From Amblyomma americanum (lineage: Eukaryota > Arthropoda > Arachnida > Ixodida > Ixodidae): 64,000 nt of DNA. Position numbers and translations under genes: made by a program. Shown piece after piece: positions 33,001 through 48,000 of the stretch; the first letter of the stretch is position 1, and each line of letters begins with the position of its first letter. The DNA lies in contig NC_135500.1 of NCBI RefSeq assembly GCF_052857255.1, positions 54,089,272 through 54,153,271 on the forward strand, written 5' to 3'. The notes below the pieces were generated by a model. The model saw nothing but the letters and a program-made list of their open reading frames with translations. It was not told the origin of the DNA and ran no database searches.

Positions 33001-36000
33001 CGGGTACTAGCATCGAAGACCTTGTCGGAGCCGCAACCCCATTCGGGAAACCGGCCGTTGCAGAAGCAGCCAACATCACCCAACCGGGAGCGTCGTTTCT
33101 GACGGGTAGCCAGCTCCAGACCACAACGTCCTTGGGCGCTACTGGGAAGGGCGTGTCAAAAAGAATGAGAAGATGTTGACGCTGAATCGCTTGATCTGAA
33201 CCATCGAGCCTTTTGTTGCCTTTTAGTTTATGGTAATAACCTAAGCGCGCGAAAATGATGCGTCATTAGATAAGCTAGCGCTCCAACAAGGGTATCTTTT
33301 GTATATGATAGACCAAGCTAAATGGTATCAGTAAATGAATGCACAGGGGTAGTAAAGCTCACGCAATGCAACTGCTTGGCAAGCTGAAGAGACACGAAGC
33401 TGCGGTATTTCATGAGCATGCACAAATTTATGAGCAAATGATTTCAGCGCTAGGCTTACCTAGGTTCTGAGAGAGAAGCGCACTGAAATGACAGACTTTA
33501 ACATACTTGAACTCGGGCTATCTTCAAGCATAATATTCCGATACTGTTCAATACATCCGACGCCTGCGTCATTCCTATAGAGTCGTGTGCAGTCTTCATT
33601 GGTCGAGGATGTTGAAATGGGGACGCCAGTTGCACGTACTTACGGAACATGTCGAGCAGTACCGAACTCTCGACGGGCCGGGAGGCTTCGCTGGTAGCGA
33701 CGCAGCTGATGTTAACGAACAAGTGCTCCCTCTGTAGCGGGCCAATCTCGAGGAAGATTTCGAGGCTGCCACCAAACGACGCGACGGTAGCTGGTGGCCG
33801 GTTCAGTGTCTTGCCATTGAGCCGCCATTGTAATGCCACCTTGTGATGGGCTGTAGGGGCAAACGTAGAGCAGGTCGCACAGGTTTTCTTTTACAAATAT
33901 GAGGTGCGGCTAACATGAAATACTTTTCCCTAATGAACTGAATTTGTGACTTTGTGTTTCTGTGGATACCGTCGACTAAATCTTCGCTACATACTAGGTC
34001 TTACACTGAGTGGGGGACCTCGAAAACTGGTGATAAAAACAATTTTGGAATGGTCGCAATTCCTAAATAGCTGACTGCATTGCCTAGAATAAATATAGTT
34101 TATGTAGCTCGAGATCAGTGGCGTTATGTAGTCTGATAACAGTGGCATAGCGCGGCTGCCCAAACATGCGACCGGCTAAGAACACTGCGATGTGAGAGTA
34201 GACTCCTTCCCTTAGCCGCTCTGTGTGTGTGTGGGAGCTTAGGAAATATAATTCGGAAGGTATTATGCTCTAACCGAAATCAGCGTTAATAGCAATAAGG
34301 GCATTGTCCAAAGAGATTGTCAAATTTTCTCTATCAACTGATGGGTTTTAAAGATGTCTACAAGATGTTTCTTGTTTCGTTATGTTCTATGCTTTTCCTT
34401 TTGAAACAGCGAAGGTACTGTTAAAGCTCAACGCATGCAAAAGTACTCCAAGCAGCACAGGATATCGGCCCAATAATGAAAATGTATTGCCAAAGGCTGA
34501 TCCTACAACGGACCAGTGTGAAACCGTCCTTTTCCAATACTGGTCTAATTACCTGTACTGCTTATAACATAAACCTAGCCCCATTTTTCGGCCCACTCGA
34601 CTGAGTCACACCAAGGTCAGGTATGTAAAATGTCGGTAAGTATACGCAAAATGCAATTATTGTTATAGACCTACAATGCTAAGGCGTGTTCGGGGTGCCA
34701 AATGCTTTGTCCTTAAGTATATCGACTACTGTACAGGCTTTACTCATTACATGTTCTTCGCGGGCACAAGCTGCGGACTTTCCTTTGAATAAGTCATAAG
34801 ACAACTCAATATCTAACTACATCGAATATATCGGTTATTATTTGATGAACAAGGTTTATCAAGCTTGCACAATCGATCTGAAGTAAATTAGAGCTATTGT
34901 ATTCTGAATATAGTTTCATAACGCACTGTGAAGCGAGGAGGTGTTCATAATTGACAAAAGCACTCATAAATGTCCCTCTCACCTGAACGTGCAGCACATT
35001 TCAGTTTCAAGGCGTCGCCTTCAGCGCAAGACCCTGCCGTTTGATTTAATACAACACCTTCTTGGTCCATGATGACTGGAGGAGGCAATGGAACTGCAAT
35101 TGAGAAAAATCAAACTTAAACGCCAAATATCATTTAAGGGCGTCAGCACTAGATGGGTCACAGGAGAAAAAAGACGGGACGTGCGGATGAAGCCTCGCAG
35201 TTCCTCGGGTGAGCTCAGCTAAGTTCACAGCAGCGTTGCGTCAGCTGTAGCCGAATGGAGAGAGGGTGTGAAGATGAAGAACGAGAAGCGCGGTTGCGTG
35301 CACATGCAGATTCAAGAGTGAAGACGCGAAGGATGAATTAGCCGGAGGTATGCACACTGTAGGTAACTCTAAATCACGGAAGAATCCGGTCGTTCGACAT
35401 AAACCGAACCGAACGACGTGAACGCTGAGCTGCACAGCAACCCAAAAAAAGAGAGAGCCAACGTGAGTCATCCAAGTCAGCGGATATAGCAAGAAGGCAA
35501 GCCAAAGTACAGTGACGAAGACAGTATAACCTAACTAAACAGGGTGGAGAAGCAGATAAATAGCGAGCAGCGCGAAGAAGACCGAGAAAGAAGAGGTGAA
35601 TTATGAAATCATTGGCGAAACGTGAAGGCGAGAGTAACGTACAAGTGGCTTCAGAGATCGTCGAAAAGAGAGAACAGCGACTCGAATCGCTACAAGCCGC
35701 TTAGGGACTTTTTCTCGAGAGGAAAAGCAAGGTATGACTCGAGGAACATTTCAGTGCAACACAAAGTTACAAGCTTATGAAAAGATGAAGATAGGTTAAC
35801 AAAGATGAAGAATACCAAACGTCCTATCGCTCATAAATAGCATTTAGATTAAGCTCGTAAATTCGGCTCCAATATTCTTCTAACTCGAAGCCAATGTTAT
35901 CTTGCGGTATCTGTAACACGCCACAAACCCATGAGTATGAAGGATGCAGCCCTGCGCCCACATCTCATTGAAGCCGCTGAGGAAAAAAAACAGAAAAAGC

Positions 36001-39000
36001 AGGAGGGGAGGGGGTGGGATAGTGGTATGACTTAGAACGTCGTCGACAGCGTCCTTATCTAGTGAAAGTCTTCCATGTGCACAGTGTCGTAAAGTTTAGC
36101 GAAGTCTTTACCATTTATGCCTACCTGCACTGCATCCGTCTTCTCCTTCGTGGTGGTCATGCAGTAAGAGAACCACGGCGCACATTTTCTCCTAGCCACG
36201 ATAACAAAAATTGTTGCTTTTTAAAAACAAAGATCAGCGCGATTCTGAAATCTCCCTGGTGTGAAATCTGCAAAAAAAGCGGGCTACTGCTATTGAAGCA
36301 TTATGGCTTTTATAAACATTAGAGATCAATCACGCGATTGTTTGGTCTGTTACCAATCAATCATGGGCGTGTTATTATATGCGAATAGAAAGAACAGCGC
36401 ACAATTCATCAATGCGGGGTTGCTGGGTTGAACCATTTAATAAGCCTCCATCACGCGGCGGGTGTTTGGATTCCATTAGAGAAGCGGTCATGAGAAAATA
36501 TCAGCGCCGGAAGGAAAATGACGTAGTGTGTCAGCTTCTGTTACCAAAGCAGTTTATTGCGCACGATCAATCAAGGATGACTGTGCTGGTAGCGTATGAT
36601 TATGTGAAATGACCACAAGCTCTCAGCCTGCACCACAGTAGAGTTTGCATGCTGCCCACGACCGCCAGCAAAGGTACGGAATTTATTCTATTCCGAGAAG
36701 ACTCGGACATTGCACTTTTTATGCAGCATTCTAGATTGTTGTGAGTTCTTCGTACTGGTTAACCCTGCGCGTGGTACTAAGCCAGCAAAAGGTGCTACTT
36801 GCTCATCTCAGCCTCGATGCCAAAAACAGCCGCTAGGGTGTAAAAAACGTCCACGAAGCAGCGCGGATGAAGCAGGAGAGAAATGAACGGACGTCTTTGT
36901 TGAGCGCGAACCTTTGTACCCTCTTCTGTACAAGAATGGACGAGAGTAATACCATTACCCCGACAGCGGCACGTTCTACACTGGTGACACCGATATCTAG
37001 TGCGCATGAGGTGGAGCTCGTGGCCGTGCATGATAAAGAACAATTCTGGAGAGGAATAGCTACAAAGTGTACCCCTGCACATCTTGCTTTCGAATTTCAA
37101 TTTAAGTGCTCAGAAAAGCCTGGCGATGTATATTTGCCATGTACTTAAATTCCGTCCGCTTTTGTTCACCTGTTGCCTTTCCTGGGAAAACATCTGAGTC
37201 AACTTAACAGAGAACGCGTCTCGTTTAAGGCAAATGCATGCTAATTTCAACGCAGTGGTAGACATGCCACAGTGACTAGCTAGAACAGCGTAACAGTACC
37301 CCGAACCTCACTTACCCAGGAGCAATTACTCAAGAGCAACTAGTTAACAGGCTTTTTTGTACTCGCGATAGTCTTTCCTTGCAGGCGGACATACGTAACA
37401 TGGTAATGGAGGGCTCTGGATGAATCTTATATCAACTAGATTCCTTAATGAGCCCCGGAAGTGCAGTACATAGCCACTTTGGCGGTCCACTACCACATTC
37501 GTGCGGCCGCAGCGATTGGAAGCGACACTGGGGACTAGTGCTCGCAACAAGAACGACATACAAATAGCTTGCCTTGGCTGTGCAGATCAGGTATGTGTAC
37601 ACTGACATTTACGAACAATTAAGTTATTGCAGTCACTGATATATTCACACGAATGCTATCTGGCTTGTGTGCTCCGAATACATGCCGCAATTTCTGTAAC
37701 CTAAAATATTTATGATCTTGCACACCATCATCAGGGTGGACTGGTTAGTGCCGCGAGATACTGGTGTGACTGCTTTTTATTTCTCGCTGTCCCCAGCCAC
37801 TGTAAAGTGCAATACCAAGAAAATGCGGTCAAATTAATTTTACGTTGCAGTGCTTGTAATATCCTGAGAGCAGAGAGAGAGAGACGGTAGCCAATTTATC
37901 ACAACTCCATATCGGTACTGTTTGAAGTGTTTAAGTCTTCTCTTAGACAAGACAAGTTTTAATGAAATTTTCTTGGTCGGGCACTCAATAATAATCTTCT
38001 ATATCTTGATTGTAAAGGTTTTGCGATCCAGCCATTATAAACATTATAGAGCGAGAATAATCTTCCAGGGAAACGTTCAACAGCCAAATCTGCCATAGCC
38101 GCATATTTTTTCGCGGACGTTGTGGCAGATCTTCCTTCTTAGTTATATAAATTTTATTTATTTTAAGTACCCTAAGAGCCCGTCTGGGCATTACAAAGGG
38201 GCTTGGGGGGAACAGCAAATAACAAGAATATTCAAATGTTCACTTCATACATAATACAGAGAAAAAATGAATGAAAGAAGAAAGTGTAAATATGAAATTG
38301 GGTCGGTCTTATTCATCGTGGGCATAGTGCAGCGTACAATAAACAAAAATATCATGTATACGTGCAAGGTAAAGCAAAGGTACAAGGCGTCAAGTTCCAA
38401 CAGACGACAATGCTGAGCCTGATTCAAGAAATGTTAGTAACAATGAACGGAAAGACGATGATTTGTTAATAGCCACAATGCTAGCAGGTAAAGCATTCCA
38501 CTCCCTCATGGCCAAGACTAACGGGGAATGCTGATATTTCTTTGTGCAAGCGAAAACTGTTTGAATTTTATGCGCATGGTCGGTACGAGATGATATATGA
38601 TGTGCTGCTGCAATGCGCTTGCGTGCAAAATATGACTGGTTGTAGTAGAGGGAGTGGAACCATGATAAGTGAAAGAATTTGCGTCGTATGTTGAGGTCCA
38701 GAAGATTTAGAAATTGTTTTACTGCAGTAACGCTCTGGTATGGAGAGTACGACGATATTGGTGAAGTCTGCGTACTTTTTCTGTATTAATCCGAACGCCT
38801 TTCAGAATACGAAGATGTGTTCTAATATGCACTACGTGCACTTCTCCTGCAACACCGCGACGCCACTCCAGTCATATATTACTCACCTGTATTGCTTCGC
38901 AACTCAACTAGTATAAGTACTCGCTGTAATATTTGATGTTGTATCAAACACGGATCGCTTTCTTGGAAGCTGCCAAGTGATCGAAGCGTTTAGTTCGTGT

Positions 39001-42000
39001 TCTTCGCTCGACGAAGAAGCACGTAGATCCTTAGGCGATTTTACACTGGGAAGAAAAAGAGTTCCAGAGGCAAAAGACGCGAAAGATATATAACCTTGCC
39101 TCCGTTTCGCTCGTCGGCGCGGCTGCGCAGCACAGTGTGTAATTTCTGCTTTCATTCTTTTCTTCCCAAGTTTGTAAAAGATAACGTTTTCAAAAGCGAC
39201 GCTATTCTACAGTGCGGCAAGAAATTCAGTGGACGTAGGTCGCCGGTAAATTGCTGTCAGCCGCACGGGTGGCGCAACGCCTTTTGCGTTCGAGCTAAAA
39301 GCTTTTGCTCTCGACTGTACGGCGTCCCTTCCGTGCTCAGGCAGGAACTGCAGAGCCAGAAGACCGCTAAAAGACGAGCTAATCTTTGATATTATCTTCG
39401 CTTGGTGTCTAACTGTATGGTCACTTGACACAAAATCTTTATTTTTTGCTTTCTTTTGTCAAATTGTTTATTTTTATTGCTATATTGGTCAATATCGTGG
39501 ACCTGAGAGGCAAAATTTAGAAATGGTAATGTAGGCTATTACGAGAGGTTGGGGAAAGCCAGCGTTTTTCTTATCTGTTATCACAATTAGCTTGTGGCCC
39601 AATTTCTTAACGAAACTCTAAAGTATGAAACTTAGTTTTTTTCTTCCCAAGAAATATATTGATGCTAGAGAGCTTCACGGAATATCATTGCTTATTAAAT
39701 ATCTGGTGTTAATTCATGCCATTACCTTCTTACACGCTGATAGCGCCGCCATTTGCTGCAGTTATTTTTTACACTCCTACATTTAAGGCTGATTCTTACA
39801 ATACACAGATAAAAAATTACACGGGTCAAGCCCTACTCTTCTCACGTTTGAGAACGCCAGCCTCAGCCTGAAACCAGTATGAAACGGGGGCAACAAAACA
39901 GAGTGAGAAAATCCAGTAGTGCCTAACAGTGAGCGGCGCACATTGGATACAAATAAGCTGGGAAGGCTTCGGGCCCATAGATAAAGTTGTGAGGCGTACA
40001 AATACGACGTGACAACAAGCGGCGAACAAGGCCACAAATGCCGGACTGGAGGCAGCATTCGGGACGACACACCAGTCGAATCCTCTTGATACACTGCCGA
40101 CAGTACAATGCTCTGCCCCAGCTGAAATTCCTGTTGCTTGCTGCTCAGTAGTTTATATGAGAACAGTATTTTTTGCTTTGGTTTTAGCACTGAACATGTA
40201 ATAAAAAAAGATCACCCGCAGAGTTTTTCTTGCGCAGGGGTCAAGCACGTAACAGCAGTGGTTGCAGCAGTATGAAGAGGAAGGAAACGGAAAATGAACA
40301 CGAACAATGGCGCCGTAGTGAAACAAAATTTCCGCTGATGATAACCATCACTCTAGCTATGCCCCTGCAGAAGCCCTTCCCTCTTGTATGTATGGAAGAA
40401 CAAGCATGCCACGATTACTAAGGTGAAGAAGATGAAGAAGAAAATGAAGGTGAAGATGAAGAAGAAGATGGTGAAGGTGAAGATGAAGAAGAAGAATGAG
40501 AACAAGGTGTTAGTATTCCAATTTTTGTGTCCCAACCACACCTTTTTTTGACTAATCACTGGCCACGTTATCAGTTTCCGCAAGTTAGGTTCACGCAGAA
40601 TCTGTTAGCTCCGCTTCAGGTTGATCTGATCTCCTTGCAACGAGTTGCTGACACGCAGGCTGATCCCGTCTTCTATTACGACTTTATTTTCCCGTCCCAT
40701 GAGAAGCATATGCCCGCACATACCCTAAATGCTCTTCTTTCTGAACACCTACAGAATTTTCCACATCATACTGTTCTCTCCACTGATGCCTCCGGCAGCT
40801 GTGAGAAGGCGGCGATTGGCATATATTCGCAGGATCTAGATTGGAGCTACTCCGTTCGTATCCCTGATTATACTCCTATATTCTTCGCAGAGTTTTTGGC
40901 CATTGGTTTGGCTCTTCTCAAAATTCCCAGACATGTCGCACGGGTTCTTATTCTCACAGACTGCCTTTCAGTTATTGTCTCTCTCCAAAATTCGGAAAAA
41001 TCTTTCTTGGCTCGTTCACTTAGGTTTTTTTGTTCCGAGCACAGTGCGCGAGATCCGTTTGGTCTGGGTACCTGGGCATTCAGGCGTCTATTTTAACGAG
41101 GTGGCTGATTTATTGGCAAGGTCAGCTCTCAGCGCACCTGTAATATATCCCGTCCCTTACCTCATTCTGTTAGCAGCTTCACGTTTCCAGCGGTTCCAAC
41201 ATATTTCAGCCACTTTGAGTGATCCGTTGCTGAGTACCGTGGACTTTCAACACCTAAAGTACACATGGAATATCCGGTGGTGTAAGTCAAGGCTTTGTGA
41301 AGTGTCCATGACGCTCCTGCGATGTAGAATCCCTGACTTAAACTTGTACTTATGCAGGTGCGGGTTCGCTGCGACAAACCTTTGTGTATCATGTGGGCAA
41401 GTTGAATCAATCGATCATTTTCTCCTCTCTTGCCGGCGGTTCGCGGTTCAGAGAAAGCAATATCTGGAGGTTCCTCTTTCGAGACTAGGACTGCCTCTGT
41501 CTCTTACAGTTCTTCTATCGTTCGGTGCGAGTGCCAAGGGATTCCCGTTAAGCAGTGTATGCGGCTACCTTCACGATTACATAAGTGCAACTAATCGATT
41601 ATCTTGTTAGCTATACACAAAATTCTTTGGCATGTCCAAAAAAGGCTAGATTGATTCTATTCCGGATGACTCATACCTCTTGAATTCATTTTATTTTTCC
41701 CAATTTTTTTTATCTTGATTCAGTCTTCTGACGTTTCCTTCCCCGCGCAAATGCTTCATTGGCATTCTACCCTATACCTTGGCCAATCCCCCCCACGTGG
41801 GTATGTGCCATATTACTTGAGGAGAAGAAGAAGAAGAAGAAGGTGAAGGTGAAGAAGATGAAGAAGATGAAGAAGATGAACATGAAGAAGATAAAGAAGA
41901 AAAAACTGCCGAAGTGTGGAAGCTGCGTGGAAGAAGGGCAAAATGGTGCATGCAGTTATGTGCCGTGCCGCCGCGCCTGTCCAAACTTTAGGATATCACT

Positions 42001-45000
42001 CATTATTTCGACGGAGACGCACAGGCGGAGAATTCACAGCATTAGCATTTCCCAGTGGTTACCAGACCGTTAAAGGTTTATAAGGAGTACTTTCTTTACT
42101 TAACGTTTTTTTTCTATCTAGCGTCAACTGGCGCTAAATTATTATGCTCCTGAGCATTGCTTGAGTTCTTGAGACCGTAACATAAATAGGATGATTCAAA
42201 CTACACGGCGCAACACGTAGTTCCAGGTACAGGTGCGCACGAACTTAAGAAAAATCGAGAGAATTCTGAACTTTAGTCTGCTTGAAAGGCTGTAATTTTA
42301 TGAAGGAAATTATAGGCTCTTGCCTTTCAACCAGCGAAAATAATCGTGGTTGCTATTTTTTTCTTCATTTCCTTTGAGTCACGCCATAAGACGGCGGACG
42401 AAACAACAATGTTTACTATACTACGGAGCCTGTTTCTTAATAACTTGGTCCTCTTACATATTTCGAGAGTGTTTCGGTATGTTATCATTTCACTCTGTGC
42501 GCCGACATAAACAAGTTGACATGCTCAGCCGCCTGCCTTCGATGCGCATTAACGTACGTTTAACGCTACCGTCATGCAGCTTAAGGCTTTTGCTGTCTGC
42601 TTACAGGGCCCTTGACAGTGCCTCTCCCTTTGAGTCATGCGCTGCCAAACACACAGTTTAAAATTAATTCCCCTGCAACAAATTCGAACGCAAAGCGTTT
42701 TATTTTGTAGAAGTTTCGTACGGACCAATCTTAGTTTACTGCAGGCGTGATAATAATGAGCCTGATTTTATCAAAGGTTTCAAGCGCCAGTCGTTGATTT
42801 CAGGGAAGACACTCAGAGAGTGCAGGATTCAGCTCCGCTATATTTTTTGTTTAAACTCACGCAATAAACCTCAGTTAGAGGAGCTCGAAGTGCAAATACT
42901 GAGCCAACTTGTCTCGTGCATATTAACTTGTGCAGCCCACATTTGGAGATCAAAGCAAACGGTTAATATGAGACTGTGGAAGGTGTGCCAAAAATAATCA
43001 AGGGATAGAAAACAATTATGTCGTTAAGGTGCTGCTGACCACTACCAAAGAGAAAAGCTTTGCCTTCAATCGTTAGCAAAGGTTCTCCAGGCTGCGGCTC
43101 CGTAGTTAGTCCTAGCATGGTCAAAAGGACGGCAAAGCCAGATGATTCCCTCCTGGGATACTCTCCAACGTATTGTTTATTCGTCTGGCGATTATGTTCG
43201 GTTTGAACCGCGTAGCTTAGAGGCTTTGAGTTCCACCTCACGTAAGCATGGGTTTTGCCGCTGTCGATGTGTCTTCCCTCGCTCATAAGCACACCGCATC
43301 TCGGCTGCTTACTGCGGCTGGTCCAGTCGATGCGCACTGCCTTGGCAAAAAGAGCTGCATGCCGCACGCGACCAACGCTCTGAGCAGCAAAACAACGAAG
43401 TGGCCACGGACGCCTAAAAAATGCGAGACCTTGTCACGTGGTGTTGCTGCAGCGCCCCCCCCCCCCCCCCCCCGAACCGACGCTTAACCGGTTATGATCC
43501 ATTAACATCCCAAACCTCCGCCATCTCATCCCTAAGCCACAAAATAGAAGCAGCCACGAGCCGTGATCAATGCTAGTACTGCGTTGTAGCTGTGCTGTGA
43601 CGGATGGCGTGATGTCCATCGCGGGTGAGTTACTTATAAAAGCTTTTTGTCTTAAAATAAGCATAGAGCAGAGGCGAAGCTAGAGTTACTACTGTGCTCA
43701 CAGAAATCAAATGGCAAGAACGACCATGGGTGGAACGTAATATCCGCACAAGAGATCGGATCCGCTGTTTAAGTTAAAAAAGAGGATTCCAAAGCAACAA
43801 AAACCACGCAAGGCAGCGAATCGCGGATTGACCGGTCCGAATGAAAAAATAGCTCTACAGGATTGATGCGTCTGGAGCAGGTACGAGTTAGTGCGATAAC
43901 TGCAGTCAGGAAGATCACTGTCTCATTGTGGGCTTGAGCTGGGTGGTTATGATGGCTGAGCTCACAAATTTGAGATCAAGCCAGGATCGCTTACTTTACT
44001 TAAAAATAACCAGAATAGCTTTGAACATTTATGATTCGCCGAAATATTCAAATATGCCGTATTCACCGGTTCAACTTCTTTCATTTCAGCCAGATGCGGC
44101 CAAAATTTCAGTTAGCAATTGTAACTCTTGCATACACCTTTTCTGAAGACGGTAGTTTTTGTATGAGTAAACTGTTCTTAAACCACAGCTGCCAGTGGAA
44201 ACCGCGAAAAATTAAAACCTACAACTCCAGTGTTCCTGTTTTCAAAGATCGATGTTGCTGAAATCAAAGGTCATTGATGTCAAAATTATAACCAGGACAT
44301 ATATAGAAAAATTATGAACAGGTAAGAAGTGTTTAAATCTAAAAAAACAATAGAAAGAGGACGAAAGTAAAGTGTAAAACAGCTTTGCGAACACTGTATT
44401 GTTCAGTACAAGAAAAGAGTACCACCTAAATGTACATCTAAAGAATAAACAAAGTAAAACGATAATTCCATCATACAGCAGGGTATATCAAGATAGAGGG
44501 GGCACAATTCTCTTGCAGTGAAACAAGCTAAGTGCTGCCGCTGATCCCTCAAGCAGTTACCAGAAAGATCTAAACTCGGCTCGAGTCACGATGACCGCGA
44601 AATTTCGCGAACAGCTTTTTTCGTTACGCTTTGAAATTTAGGTAGACGTCGGCTGTCCCCAAAGCCAGCTACCATGCCTGTACTGGGGCCTTGTCAAAAT
44701 GTCAATTAGACCGGCTTTTAAGCTGCGGTGCTGAAAGAAGTCGGGATGCGTCGCGCATAAGTTCACTTCAAGAATAAGGTCGCTAATGCGACCCGGCGTC
44801 AAAGATATATAATTGCTGCGGGGATTTTACCCGAGCTGTGACGCTAGGTGGATATGGAGACGGATATTCAGATCGTCTGTTACGTTTTTTTTCGATGTAT
44901 CAGTTATTTGTTTTAACTTGAGCAAATAAAGGGTTTGGCAGGCAGAAGTCTTTTTTGTTTTGGGGGAAAAGAAATGGCGCAGTACCTACCTCACATATCG

Positions 45001-48000
45001 GTGGACACCTGAACCACGCCGTAAGGTACGGGATAAAGGAGGGAATGAAAGAGGACGGGAAGAAAGAGATGCCGTAGTGCAGGACTCCGGAATAATTTCG
45101 ACCACCTGAGGATCCTTAGCGTGCAGTGACATCGCACCGCACATGGGCGCCTTTGCGTTTCGCCTCCATATTCTAAATTACTTTTCAGGGTAGGGAGCGG
45201 AAGCTAGGTGGAAGAGGCTGCACACCTTTTTTTCCCTGCATATAAAGTAAAGGTACGTGACAGGCAATACAGCGTAACATCAAAGAATAAATATAAGCAG
45301 ATTTAGTGACAAAAGCGTGTTTCTTATTCGTTAATTTATAAGACAACTTCACTGTACACCGCCAGTGAATGACATGTAATTCGCGGCAAGGTAAGCTCAC
45401 AAAACCGAGGCCAGCTGTACATCATCAATGGAAAAACAAGGTTAAGTGGATTGTATGAGACAGGGCTCGCGACAGAAACGGCACGGACTCATCGTGCTCC
45501 TTTAATCCCAGGAAAGTCTCTGCCCGTGAGACCTTCATGTGACGCCACCTAGGCGCGCTGTCTTTTTTGGAACGCTAAGCTCACCACACCTGCGACGGAA
45601 AAGCGTTCCTGAAATAATTCCGGGTGAAGGTTCATTTTCGCAAATGTGTCGACCCTGTGGATTGGCCCTAAGCGGCCTTGGCAACTGAAGTTCCGCGCAG
45701 CGAACTTGGCACTTAACATGAGATGTGAGTTATACAATCTCTCTGCGTGTCGAAGCCGGACCTAAAGCCACTAAGAAAATTTTACCACTTCCCAAAGAGA
45801 ATAAATTTGAAGGGAATATAACACCGAGAAAATTTCTATTGGCCAATATATCATCAAGCTAAACAGCAATGCAACTCTGTCACAATACGAACAGACTAAA
45901 AACAAAGTGAAAAAAGTGAAATACTTGCTTATTTTAAATTTATTGAATCTGTAGAAATGCTCTAATCAAAACGCTGTGCTGATTAAAAAAATTATTGTAT
46001 TTATGGATATAAAATTGACATAACAGGCTTGTTTTCTTGCCGTCCATTTATTTCTGTTGTAAAAATAGGCGCGTGCTAAAGTGAAGCAGCGGGTGACAGA
46101 ATGATTGTAAGTCAGAGAATAACTAATTTTAGCGCTGTTCGAAATTCAAGCCAATCCCAGGAACTCATTCAGCGAGGAAGCACTTTATTCGCGAGCAACT
46201 GTGAGAATTTTTGCTCATTAACACTTCGGCTTGAGTCCAGCGTCGGCTAGTGCAGCATAGTTATATTAAAAATCGTGCACAGCGTAGCAACCTGTACAAG
46301 TCGCGCTCAGAAGAAAGTCCAAGAAAAAGAAAGGCGCCATGAATAAAGAAAAGCGATGATAGACTTAGCCGGAAAGAACTAATCTCGCTGACAGGTTCCC
46401 AACACGCTAAGTCCACCTTTATTGCTCCGATGAGAGGAGACGACAATCTTCTTGTTCGGAACATGTTTGTTTTTTTTTCTTTTAACTATGCGAGCTTTCA
46501 AAAACTGACATCGAAAAGAAGGTCTCAGAAAAGAAGGGAGACTTTTGCCAGGAAAATGTCGTCTATTTGTGAAACCTCCTGTTGAACAAGAGCTTTTGTA
46601 TTCTTCTGAGCCGGTGTGCCAGTGTACACACATTTTCTTAAGAAAAAGTACGCGCTTTTTGTAGAGGTAAAGAGCCTTGTATGTTTCTTCCGCACCAAAC
46701 AAGAAATTCACAGTGAAGTCAAGGGGAGGTTTCAAGGCTATCTGCTAATCGATTCTGTTGTTCTTATGTAATGAAATCAACTTTTTTTTTCCACAAAACT
46801 ACTAGACGGGAAAGAGGAATTAAGGGCGCCGTTGTATCTGTTATTGTTGAACTACCAGAAGGCAACTCTGTCATTTGATTTATAGATCATGCGCGGGTGG
46901 GTAGATTGACCCGATCCAGACGGTTGTGAGTTCTTCGAGCTGCTTAGAATGGCAGGGACCTCTTTTGAGCAACGGAATCGTAGCCCAGAAGTTGCGAGTT
47001 TACCATTGTCACATGACGCTACCAGCCCTATGGCAACCACGTAACTTGCTGCCTTACACGACATTCGTGTTTAGATTTCTGATGATAACTCGGTATGGTA
47101 CGTATCTAGGGATTAAAAACATCCGAAAGCTGCATAACAATATATCTGATATGAGAGACGCCGTAGTGTAGGCATTTGCATTAATTTAGACCGCCTGCGG
47201 TACGTCATCACTGACAGCGCACAGCAAACGGGCATTTTTGCAGTTCATCTCCTGCTTCATCATAAACTAATAACCCGCGCAACCTGTACATTTTTCTTAT
47301 TGAGTAAATATTTTTGAGTACATTACCTCTTCCCCTTATCTTTTCCTGTCCCCTCACCTCTTTCATTTCATTTCTCCATCCTGCCTGCTATCCTTCAATT
47401 CCGCTGCCCGAGCTCAGGTGATTCAGTATCAATTCCAAATGCCGGGGCTATCAAAGACCTTTTCCTTCCTTTTTATTATTATTTTAATAAAGCACTACTA
47501 GTTCTACTTCACGTATATCAAAATGAAGAGTCACCACGCTCAGGATTCAATCCCGCGCACTTAGGCTCCGCAGGTGAACACCATATCTTCTAAGCCACAG
47601 AGCCTAAAAGCTTATAAAGACAAAGCTTAAGCTATATAGCGCCAGTACCATGATATTCAAGGCAGATATCTGTACCCAGGATTATTTTTAATTGGTGGTC
47701 ACCTGTATATTTTTTGGTACACGACCTCTAGAAGAGCGCAACCCTTCTTCCGGCTAAGCAGGACGACGGATGTCATCGTATTAAGTTTTGTATTGACTGG
47801 TTAGGCCGGCGCTTTTAAAACAAGGAGAAGTCAACTAGAACGTAAAGTATTTCCTTAAAATCATTAAACCACGTTTAGTAGATCTACTTATAGCTGGCTG
47901 CGTTGGTTCCTATGATTGAGCAAAGGCCACTCACCTGTGACGAAAAGCTCCACGCAAACTTTGGTGAGGGTTACTCCAGAAGTTGCATTGTTGTCGTCAT

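Larger units (their letters stand above)
40507..41905 (+). mobile_element. 5'-truncated LINE with RNase H and 3' tail
   Basis: This is the 3' part of a non-LTR element: end of ORF2, a 3' UTR with cttggccaatcccccccacg, and a (gaa)n-type tail at 41820-41905. The reverse transcriptase and nuclease are absent. It is inserted in intron 1 of the receptor gene, antisense to it. Confidence 0.82.

Noticed and set aside
41772..41984. Poly-Ser open frame on the minus strand
   Set aside because: It is the antisense of the GAA/GAT LINE tail.
42963..43367. Extra Ig exon of the receptor gene
   Set aside because: It lacks the cysteine/tryptophan pattern and phase-1 splice sites that all placed exons show.
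46379..46735. 118-codon gene on the minus strand
   Set aside because: No recognised domain; it lies within the receptor intron and has no supporting signals.
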